Positions 23,501 to 29,872 of a stretch of DNA of 29,872 nt are shown here, in pieces; position 1 is the stretch's first letter; every line of letters begins with the position of its first letter. The stretch comes from Betaproteobacteria bacterium (lineage in GTDB: Bacteria; Pseudomonadota; Gammaproteobacteria; Burkholderiales; Burkholderiaceae_C), in NCBI GenBank assembly GCA_005882155.1, contig VBCQ01000422.1, positions 1-29,872 on the forward strand, given 5' to 3'. The position numbers were made by a program, and so were the translations under genes. The notes beneath the pieces were generated by a model. That model had not been told where the DNA came from, ran no database searches, and was given only the letters and a program-made list of their open reading frames with translations.

Positions 23501-24378
23501 TGCAGCCGCGGCCAGCCGGTGTCGCGCAGCTCGAGGACGCGCGCTGTCAACACCGCATGGTCGTCGGCGTCGTGGCGATGCTCGAGGTAGACGCTCAGAT
23601 CGTCGACCGCCTGTGCAACATGCCCGAGCTCGGCGAGTGCCAAGCCGCGGTCGCGCCGCTCTTCCCACGCGTGCGGCAACAGGATCACCAGGCGATGCAG
23701 CACCGCCACGAGGCGCGGCCAGTCGCCCGCAGTGCGATGGATTTCCTTCAGGTTGCGCAAGATGCGGGCGAGCACGTCGCGCGGCGGCGCGGCTTGCAGG
23801 AACAAGCCCAGCGGCGCGTCGAAGTCGCCCGTCAGCCCGTGATTGCGCTTGTACGGGCCGAGCAGCTCGTCGAGCTCTTCGCGCGACAGCGAATGGCCGG
23901 TGAACGGGTCGATCACCACTTCGCCGTGCTGGTGCCCGGTGTTCATCCGCAGCTTGATGAGGAAGTGGCCGGGGAACGAAACGCCGCGCGCGGTGAGCCC
24001 GATGTGCGTCGCCAGCTCGATGTACAGCACAGCGAGGGTGATCGGAATGCCGCGCCGCGTTCGCAACACGCTGTGCAGATAGCTGTTGCGCGGGTCGTAG
24101 TAGTCGTTGACGTTGCCGGCGAAGCCGAGCTCCTGGAAGAAGTAGCGGTTCAGCCAGCGCAGGCGCTGCACCGGGACCGCGTCGGCCGGGATGCGGCGCT
24201 TGAGCTTGTCGGCCAACGCATCGACTTCGGCCAGCACCGCCTGCGTGTCGAGATCGGGGAAGTCGTCTTGCGCAATCGCCGCCGCCGCTTCGAGCAAGGA
24301 CAAGGTCGCATCGTCTGCCACCAGCGCGGAGAAGTACTCCAGAGCGGTCGGCACTTCGAACTGCAAAGGTTCGGCCAT
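23497..24378 (-). CDS. SirB1-family protein (transglutaminase-like fold with TPR-like tail)
   Basis: A 293-residue cytoplasmic protein. The family core is NDYYDPRNSYLHSVLRTRRGIPITLAVLYIELA (about 90-122), followed by GVSFPGHFLIKL and VIDPFTG. This is a transglutaminase-like fold in which the nucleophile position is Ser (NSYL). The protein contains no cysteine at all, so thiol catalysis is ruled out. The C-terminal 90 residues (ILRNLKEIHRTAGDWPRLVAVLHRLV...) look like two TPR-type helical repeats. The 9-base gap after murJ suggests co-transcription. Its molecular function is not established. Confidence 0.88.
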   Translation of the reverse strand: MAEPLQFEVPTALEYFSALVADDATLSLLEAAAAIAQDDFPDLDTQAVLAEVDALADKLKRRIPADAVPVQRLRWLNRYFFQELGFAGNVNDYYDPRNSYLHSVLRTRRGIPITLAVLYIELATHIGLTARGVSFPGHFLIKLRMNTGHQHGEVVIDPFTGHSLSREELDELLGPYKRNHGLTGDFDAPLGLFLQAAPPRDVLARILRNLKEIHRTAGDWPRLVAVLHRLVILLPHAWEERRDRGLALAELGHVAQAVDDLSVYLEHRHDADDHAVLTARVLELRDTGWPRLH

Positions 24379-24387
24379 GCGGTCAGT

Positions 24388-25944
24388 TTAGCCCCGGTGC
24401 GCGAACTCGCGAAGCTTCATTCCGCTCGCCAAGAGGGTGACGAAGTACAGCGCCGCTGCGCCGACCAGGCAGGCCGCGAGCAGGCCGACGCGCAGCGCGG
24501 GCCGCTCGCCGAGCGCGATCCAATCGATGGCGTGACTGGCCCAGCCGAGCAGCGCGCCGAGCAGCGCGGTCGCCAGCGCGACACGCAACGCGAACGATGG
24601 CCAGCCGGGCGCGGGCACATAGCTGCCGCGCCGTCGCAGCCCGACGAACAGCAAGCCCGCGTTGATCAGCGCGCCCAAGCCGATCGACAGCGCGAGCCCG
24701 GCATGCGCGAGAAAAGGCACGAAGACCGCGTTCATCAGCTGCGTCAGCACGAGCACCAGCACGCCGATCTTCACCGGCGTGCGAATGTCCTGCCGCGCAT
24801 AGAAGCCGGGTGCGAGGATCTTCACGCCGATGAGTCCCATCAGGCCGACGCCGTAGCCCATCAAGGCCGTGACAGTCTGCTGCACGTCGTGCGCGGTGAA
24901 CGCGCCGCGCTGGTACAGCACGGCCACCAGTGCGTTCGGAAAGACGAGCAGCGCGACGGCGCAAGGCAGCGCGAGAAGCAGCGTGAGCCGCAGGCCCCAG
25001 TCGAGCAACGCGGAATACGCCGCGGCGTCGTCGCGGCCATGCGCGGCCGACAACTGCGGGATCAGCACGACACCGAGCGCGACACCGAGCAGCGCGGTCG
25101 GGAACTCCATCAGCCGATCGGCATAGGTCAGCCATGACACCGATCCGACGCCGACATGCGACGCGATCTGCGTGTTGATGACGAGCGACAGCTGCGCCAC
25201 CGACACGCCGAGCAGTGCCGGCGCCATCTGGCGCAGCACGCGGTGCACGCCGGGGTGCGACCACGCTGCTCGCAACGACGACATGCGCAATCCGATGTGC
25301 GGCAGGCAGCCGATGCGAACCAGCGCCGGCACTTGAATCGCGAGTTGCGCCACACCCCCGACCATCACGCCGACAGCCAGGGCGTAGATCGGCTCGACGC
25401 CCCAGCCCTCGAAGCGCGGCGCGAGCCACCACGCTGCAGCGATCACCGCGACGTTGAGCAGGATCGGCGTCGCTGCCGGAATCGCGAAGCGCTTCCAGGT
25501 GTTCAGGATGCCGGCCGAGAGCGCCACCAGCGACATGAAGCCGATGTAGGGGAACATCCAGCGCGTCATCACGACCGCGGCGTCGAATCGTTGCAGCCCC
25601 GAGGCCATCAGCCAGACGATGATCGGCGCGGCGACGACGCCGATCACGCAGGTGACGAGCAGTGCCCAGAACAGGATCGTCGCGACGGCGTCGACCAGGC
25701 GCTGGGTCACCGCGTCGCCTTCGCGCGCCCGCGTTTCGCCGAGCATCGGCACGAAGGCCTGCGAGAACGCGCCCTCGGCGAACAGCCGGCGCAGCAAGTT
25801 GGGGATGCGAAACGCGACGTTGTAGGCGTCGGTCCAGGCGCCGGCGCCGAACATCGCAGCGATGATCAGTTCGCGGCCGAGCCCGGTGATGCGCGAGGCG
25901 AGCGTCAGCAGGGAGACGATGGATGCGGCCCGCAGCAAGTTCAT
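24388..25944 (-). CDS. murJ: Lipid II flippase MurJ (MviN)
   Basis: A 518-residue MOP-superfamily flippase with about 13-14 membrane segments that moves lipid II across the inner membrane for peptidoglycan synthesis. It starts MNLLRAASIVSLLTLASRITGLGRELIIAAMFGAG, with the conserved early Arg-containing loop, then DAYNVAFRIPNLLRRLFAEGAFSQAFVP, the best-known MurJ signature. Length is normal. The start at 25944 has only a weak site (AGAAG). It is divergent from rpsT, an arrangement I recall as common in proteobacteria. A TATAAT hexamer on the minus strand at 25994-25989 is a candidate -10, about 45 bases upstream. Confidence 0.97.
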   Translation of the reverse strand: MNLLRAASIVSLLTLASRITGLGRELIIAAMFGAGAWTDAYNVAFRIPNLLRRLFAEGAFSQAFVPMLGETRAREGDAVTQRLVDAVATILFWALLVTCVIGVVAAPIIVWLMASGLQRFDAAVVMTRWMFPYIGFMSLVALSAGILNTWKRFAIPAATPILLNVAVIAAAWWLAPRFEGWGVEPIYALAVGVMVGGVAQLAIQVPALVRIGCLPHIGLRMSSLRAAWSHPGVHRVLRQMAPALLGVSVAQLSLVINTQIASHVGVGSVSWLTYADRLMEFPTALLGVALGVVLIPQLSAAHGRDDAAAYSALLDWGLRLTLLLALPCAVALLVFPNALVAVLYQRGAFTAHDVQQTVTALMGYGVGLMGLIGVKILAPGFYARQDIRTPVKIGVLVLVLTQLMNAVFVPFLAHAGLALSIGLGALINAGLLFVGLRRRGSYVPAPGWPSFALRVALATALLGALLGWASHAIDWIALGERPALRVGLLAACLVGAAALYFVTLLASGMKLREFAHRG

Positions 25945-26024
25945 GGTTCTTCTGGACGGCGCTCGCGGCCGGGGTCTCGAAGGCGCCGATTATAGAAAGC
26001 GCTTACTCTTGGCCATGACCGCCT

Positions 26025-26054
26025 TTGCACCGCCCGGCAGCGGGCTGCTATACT
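26025..26054 (+). promoter_or_regulatory. Sigma-70 promoter of rpsT
   Basis: TTGCAC (26025-26030), an 18-base spacer and TATACT (26049-26054) place the transcript start near 26061, giving a ~28-base leader before the ATG at 26089. Confidence 0.75.
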
Positions 26055-26088
26055 CGCGGACTTCGCTCTACCTGAACACTGCTACAGC

Positions 26089-26391
26089 ATGGCCACCACC
26101 TCCAAAGCCAAGAAGAAGACGGTTCGCATCGCCTCGGGCCGCAAGCGCGTGCGCCAGGACGTGAAGCTCAACGCCGCGAACACCGCCCTGCGCTCCAAGT
26201 TCCGCACCGTCGTGAAGAACGTCCAAAAAGCCGTCGGCACCGGCGACAAGGCGAAGGCCGCCGAGATGTTCAAGGAAGCCCAGCGCGTCATCGACTCGGT
26301 CGCCGACAAGGGCATCTTCCACAAGAACAAGGCCGCGCGTCACAAGAGCCGCCTGTCGGCCAAGATCAAGGCGCTCGGCGCAACTGCCTGA
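26089..26391 (+). CDS. rpsT: 30S ribosomal protein S20
   Basis: A 100-residue S20, somewhat longer than the E. coli protein (87) because of extra residues at both ends. It is very basic and helical: MATTSKAKKKTVRIASGRKR, VRQDVKLNAANTALRSKFRT and the conserved GIFHKNKAARHKSRLSAKIK near the C-terminus. S20 binds 16S rRNA early in 30S assembly. It has its own promoter and terminator, so it is monocistronic; S20 synthesis is autoregulated in E. coli. No Shine-Dalgarno is visible in the short leader, which is unusual for a highly expressed gene. Confidence 0.98.
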   Translation: MATTSKAKKKTVRIASGRKRVRQDVKLNAANTALRSKFRTVVKNVQKAVGTGDKAKAAEMFKEAQRVIDSVADKGIFHKNKAARHKSRLSAKIKALGATA

Positions 26392-26410
26392 GTCGCAAAG
26401 CCCTCCAACA

Positions 26411-26436
26411 AAAGCCCGCTTCAGCGGGCTTTTTTA
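26411..26436 (+). terminator. Rho-independent terminator of rpsT (probably bidirectional)
   Basis: AGCCCGC (26413-26419) pairs with GCGGGCT (26424-26430) and is followed by TTTTTT. On the other strand the stem is followed by TTTTGTT, so it can also end the efflux transcript whose last gene stops at 26475. Confidence 0.92.
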
Positions 26437-26474
26437 TCGCCCAGCTTGAACGGACTTTTTGCTGGGCGCTCGAC

Positions 26475-27866
26475 TCATTCCCTCCATCCGCCCCCCAGCG
26501 CCTGAATCAACGCCACCGCCGTCGTCTGCCGATCGGCCGCCAACTGCACCAACGCACGCCTCGTGTTCAGCGCCGTCGCCTGCGCGGTGACGACTTCGCT
26601 GTAGCTGACCTGGCCGGCGCGGTAGCGATTCAGCACTTGCTGCTCGACTTGGTCGGCGGCAACGGACGCCTGGCGACGCAACTCGTATTGCTCGGCCAGA
26701 ACGCGCGACGCGGCGAGCTGGTCTTCGACGCCTTGGAATGCGCTGAGCACCGTCTGCCGGTAGCGTGCGACGGTCTGCTCGTGCGCGGCACGCGCGCCGG
26801 CCACGCGTGCGCTCGTCGCGCCGGCATTGAACAGCGTTTGCGCTGCTTGCAGACCCAAGGCCCACAGCGAGCTCGATGCGCTGAACAAGTCGGCGAGCCG
26901 GCTCGCGCCGAAGCCGTACGACGCGCTCAAGCTCAGGTTCGGGTAGTACGCCGACTGCGCGATGCCGATCTGCTCGTTGGCCGCGGCGACACGCCGCTCG
27001 GCCGACGCGATATCGGGGCGGCGCTGCAGCAGCGTCGCCGGCACAGCCACCGGAACGTCAGGCACTTTGTATTTCCACTCCGCCGGCGGCAGCGTGAAGT
27101 CACCGGGCGCTTTGCCGATCAGCACCGCGATCGCGTGCTCGAGCTGCGCGCGCTGGCGCGCGAGCCCGACCTGATCGGCCTGCGCATTCGTCAGCTGGGT
27201 CTGCGCCTGCAGCACGTCGGTCTTCGCGACGACGCCGGCGACGTAGCGGTTCTGCGTGATCTGCAGCGCACGCTGGTAAGCGGCGATCGTGTCGGCGAGC
27301 AGGGCTCGCTGCGCGTCCGACTGGCGCAGCCCGATGTAATCGACGGCGAGCTCGCCCTGCGCCGACAGCTTGGCCGATGCGAGATCGGCGGCGCTCGCTT
27401 GCGCGGCCGCGCTCGCGCTCGTCACGCCGCGGCGCAGCCGGCCCCAGACGTCGGGCTCCCAACTGCCGCCGATGTCGATCTTCAGTTGGGTCGCGTCACG
27501 GCTGGCGCCGCCGCCCGAGCGTGACGCGCCACCATTGAGCGACACCACCGGGAACAGCGACGCCCGCTGCTCGCGAACCAGCGCCTGGGCCTGCGCATAC
27601 GCCGCGGTGGCGGCGGCGACGTTCTGGTTCGACACCTCGACCTGTTGCTCCAGCTCGTTGAGCAGCGGGTCGTCGAACAAAGCCCACCACGCGCCGCGGT
27701 CGAGCGCATCGGCCGGCGCAGCGACGACCCAGCCCGCGGCCTCCTTGTAGGTCGCCGAGGTCGGCGCCGATGGCCGCACGTAGGTCGGCCCGACCGCGCA
27801 ACCACTGGCGAGCACGGCGAGCGCGATCGACGTGAGACGAAAGCAGTGCGGCATGCTGCGACTCAT
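26475..27866 (-). CDS. RND efflux outer-membrane lipoprotein, NodT/OprM type
   Basis: A 463-residue TolC-like channel. The lipoprotein signal peptide ends in LASGC with the acylated Cys at 23, followed by the AVGPTYVRP opening typical of NodT-family factors. Two structural repeats are visible, with long helical stretches such as VSNQNVAAATAAYAQAQALV and ANEQIGIAQSAYYPNLSLSASYGFG, and each half ends in outer-membrane beta strands. It forms the outer-membrane duct for the RND pump encoded upstream, and the start overlaps that gene's stop by four bases. The adaptor (MFP) gene is not in the window and is expected beyond the right edge. Confidence 0.95.
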   Translation of the reverse strand: MSRSMPHCFRLTSIALAVLASGCAVGPTYVRPSAPTSATYKEAAGWVVAAPADALDRGAWWALFDDPLLNELEQQVEVSNQNVAAATAAYAQAQALVREQRASLFPVVSLNGGASRSGGGASRDATQLKIDIGGSWEPDVWGRLRRGVTSASAAAQASAADLASAKLSAQGELAVDYIGLRQSDAQRALLADTIAAYQRALQITQNRYVAGVVAKTDVLQAQTQLTNAQADQVGLARQRAQLEHAIAVLIGKAPGDFTLPPAEWKYKVPDVPVAVPATLLQRRPDIASAERRVAAANEQIGIAQSAYYPNLSLSASYGFGASRLADLFSASSSLWALGLQAAQTLFNAGATSARVAGARAAHEQTVARYRQTVLSAFQGVEDQLAASRVLAEQYELRRQASVAADQVEQQVLNRYRAGQVSYSEVVTAQATALNTRRALVQLAADRQTTAVALIQALGGGWRE

Positions 27867-29872
27867 GGCGCTTCGAGCCGCGGCTCGCCGACGCGGCTCA
27901 GATGTCGCTCGTCGGCGCCGCGCCGGCGCAGCTTGTCGAGCAGCAGGTAGACGACCGGCGTCGTCAGCAGCGTCAACAGCTGGCTCGCGATCAGCCCGCC
28001 GATGATCGCGACGCCGAGCGGGCGGCGCAGCTCGGCGCCTTCGCCGAAACCGATCGCGAGCGGCAGCGCACCGAGTGCTGCGGCGAGCGTCGTCATCAGG
28101 ATCGGCCGAAAGCGCAGCAGGCAGGCTTCGCGCACCGCCTCGAGCGGCGACAGCCCGCGCGATCGCTCGGCGTCGAGTGCGAAGTCGATGATCAGGATCG
28201 CGTTCTTCTTGACGATGCCAATCAGCAGGAACACGCCGATCAACGCGATGATCGAGAACTCCATCTTGAACATCAGCAGCGCGAGCACCGCGCCGACGCC
28301 TGCGGCCGGCAAGGTCGACAGCACGGTGATCGGATGCACGAGGCTTTCGTACAGCACGCCGAGCACGATGTAGATCACGACGAGCGCTGCGGCAATCAGC
28401 AGCGGCTGCTGGCTCTGCGATTCCTGGAAGCTGCGCGCCGTGCCCTGGAAGCTGCCGCGCACGTTGGTCGGCAAGCCGATCTCGGCCTCGGCGTCACGGA
28501 TCGCTGCCTGCGCGTCGCTCAAGGTCTTGCCGTCGGCGAGGTTGTACGAGATCGTCGTCGCGAGCTCGCCGTCCTGGTGGTTCACCGAGGTCGGCGCTGC
28601 GCTTTCGGCAAAGCTCGCGATCGCGGCGAGCGGAACCATTCGCGTCGCTGCCATGCTGAGCGGTTGTCCGGTCGACTGATCGCGCAGCGCGGGGTTGACC
28701 ACCGTCGACGCGCCGCTCGCAGCAGTCGCCGCCGGCGCGGCAGCGCTGCCCGCGCCGCCGCGCGCCGGCACGTAGACATCCTTCAGCGACTCGGGGCTGC
28801 GCGCGAAGCGCGGCGCCACTTCCATGATCACGTGGTACTGATTGAGCTCGGCGTAAATCGTCGCGACCTGGCGCTGGCCGAACGCGTCGTACAGCGCGTT
28901 GTCGACATCGCGTGCCGTGAGGCCGAGGCGCGACGCGCTGGCGCGGTCGATGTTGACGAAAGTCTCGACGCCGTTTTCCTGCTGGTCGGTGTCGACGTCG
29001 GTCAGCGCCGCCTGCGCTTTCATCGCGTCGGCGAGCCGCGACGCCCATTGGCGCAACGCGACGATGTTGTCGCTTTTCAGCGTGTACTGGTAGGTCGAGC
29101 TGCTTTGCCGCCCGCCCATTCGCAGGTCTTGCACCGGGTTGAGGAACAGGCTCACGCCCGTAACGCGCGCGAGTTGCGGGCGCAGCCGTGCAATTACCGC
29201 CTGCCCGCGATCGCTGCGCTGCGATGCGGGCTTCAGGTTGACGAACATGAAACCGCCGCCGGCACGCTGGCCGCCGGTGAACCCGACCACGGTATCGACC
29301 GCGGGGTCGCGGCGGATGATGTCGACGAGCTGGCGCAGCTTGTCCTGCATCGCCTGGAACGAGATGCTCTGGTCGGCGCGCAGCCCGCCGCTGATCTGGC
29401 CGGTGTCCTGCTGCGGAAAAAATCCCTTCGGCGCTTCGATGAACAGAAAGACATTGAGTCCGATCACCGCAAGCAGGATCAGCATCACGAGCCAACGCGC
29501 CGCGAGCGCCCAGTCGAGGCTCGCCTCGTAGCCGCGGTGCAGATGCTCGAACATGCGCTCGGCGAGGCGCGACAGCCGGCCCGGCGGCCGCTTCGCGCTG
29601 CGCGGCCGCAGCAGCCAGGCGCACATCATCGGCGTCGTCGTCAGCGAGATCGCGAGCGAAATCATCACCGCGACCGACAAGGTCACTGCGAACTCGCGGA
29701 ACAGTCGGCCGACCTGGCCGGCCATGAACAGCAGCGGAATGAACACCGCCACCAGCGACAGGCTGATCGCGAGCACCGTGAAGCCGACTTCGCGCGCGCC
29801 GAGCAGTGCGGCCTTGAAGCGGTCCATGCCCGCCTCGATGTGGCGGCTCGTGTTCTCGAGGACGACGATCGC
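27863..29872 (-). CDS. RND multidrug efflux permease, MdtB/MdtC-like, truncated by the window edge
   Basis: 669 residues of the C-terminal part are visible; the frame stays open to base 29872, so the N-terminal third is missing. The visible part starts AIVVLENTSRHIEAGMDR within TM4; the proton-relay Asp pair that normally precedes AIVV is just outside the window. Next come GFTVLAISLSLVAVFIPLLFM, GRLFREFAVTLSVA and TTPMMCAWLLRP, the second periplasmic porter/docking lobe, and TM10 with the conserved Lys in FLLIGIVKKNAILIIDFAL. The pattern is closest to the MdtB/MdtC branch. A low-complexity Ala/Gly/Ser insert (GGAGSAAAPAATAASGA) sits in the second lobe. The pump exports drugs or bile-salt-like compounds by proton antiport. 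Confidence 0.95.
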   Translation of the reverse strand, partial: AIVVLENTSRHIEAGMDRFKAALLGAREVGFTVLAISLSLVAVFIPLLFMAGQVGRLFREFAVTLSVAVMISLAISLTTTPMMCAWLLRPRSAKRPPGRLSRLAERMFEHLHRGYEASLDWALAARWLVMLILLAVIGLNVFLFIEAPKGFFPQQDTGQISGGLRADQSISFQAMQDKLRQLVDIIRRDPAVDTVVGFTGGQRAGGGFMFVNLKPASQRSDRGQAVIARLRPQLARVTGVSLFLNPVQDLRMGGRQSSSTYQYTLKSDNIVALRQWASRLADAMKAQAALTDVDTDQQENGVETFVNIDRASASRLGLTARDVDNALYDAFGQRQVATIYAELNQYHVIMEVAPRFARSPESLKDVYVPARGGAGSAAAPAATAASGASTVVNPALRDQSTGQPLSMAATRMVPLAAIASFAESAAPTSVNHQDGELATTISYNLADGKTLSDAQAAIRDAEAEIGLPTNVRGSFQGTARSFQESQSQQPLLIAAALVVIYIVLGVLYESLVHPITVLSTLPAAGVGAVLALLMFKMEFSIIALIGVFLLIGIVKKNAILIIDFALDAERSRGLSPLEAVREACLLRFRPILMTTLAAALGALPLAIGFGEGAELRRPLGVAIIGGLIASQLLTLLTTPVVYLLLDKLRRRGADERHLSRVGEPRLEAP

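Noticed and set aside
22242..25137. Two long plus-strand open frames (22242-23903 and 23320-25137)
   Set aside because: They are antisense to the AI-2E-type transporter, SirB1-like and murJ genes; composition (Gln/Arg/His/Asp-rich) is typical of the complement of membrane-protein genes.

Overview
The window is GC-rich, densely coded chromosomal DNA from a betaproteobacterium. It is most likely a member of the Burkholderiales (Rubrivivax/Leptothrix/Ideonella-like). I base this on the gene orders rpsP-rimM-trmD-rplS, pcnB-folK-deoxynucleoside kinase, AI-2E transporter-hda-HAD phosphatase-pcnB, and orn / M48 peptidase / pterin dehydratase / rsgA, and on codon usage. The assignment rests on recalled gene orders and was not tested by alignment. 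I see no insertion sequence, prophage, CRISPR array, tRNA or rRNA; this is mostly core genome.

Layout. (1) 1-6.5 kb is the most accessory-looking part. It holds the end of a transglutaminase-family gene, a lysine-rich secreted protein with three CX10C units, a 47-residue membrane peptide, a receiver-only response regulator, and a divergent LuxR-type response regulator / CHASE3 histidine kinase pair. These are followed by a run of stress-type envelope genes: a DUF883 membrane protein, a DUF1328 peptide, a ferritin-like protein and a BON-domain lipoprotein. A recurring TCCTACA-based element lies 110-170 nt upstream of three of the small membrane-protein genes and may define a shared regulon. 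(2) 6.5-13.1 kb: an RhlE-like DEAD-box helicase and oligoribonuclease on the minus strand; M48 peptidase, pterin dehydratase and rsgA on the plus strand; then a CobD/CbiB-family membrane protein and a NudL-like CoA pyrophosphatase on the minus strand. (3) 13.1-15.5 kb: the rpsP-rimM-trmD-rplS operon with a clear terminator and a candidate structured leader. (4) 15.5-18.2 kb: a GNAT acetyltransferase and a TM2-like protein, convergent with a DUF47-Pit phosphate uptake pair. (5) 18.3-25.9 kb: a long minus-strand series murJ, SirB1-like, AI-2E-type transporter, hda, HAD-IB phosphatase, pcnB, folK, deoxynucleoside kinase, with 4-nt overlaps at several junctions. (6) 26.0-26.4 kb: rpsT with its own promoter and terminator. 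(7) 26.5 kb to the end: a NodT-type outer-membrane lipoprotein and the C-terminal two thirds of an MdtB/MdtC-like RND pump, cut by the window edge.

How the parts fit together. The left end looks like an envelope/redox stress response unit: membrane sensor, two regulators, and small membrane, lipoprotein and iron-handling effectors. The rest covers translation and ribosome assembly (S16, L19, S20, RimM, TrmD, RsgA), RNA turnover (Orn, PcnB, helicase), replication control (Hda), folate and nucleotide metabolism (FolK, kinase, NUDIX), cell-wall export (MurJ), phosphate uptake and drug efflux. I found no convincing new large system. The best candidates for something undescribed are the shared upstream element and the CX10C-repeat protein in the first 5 kb.
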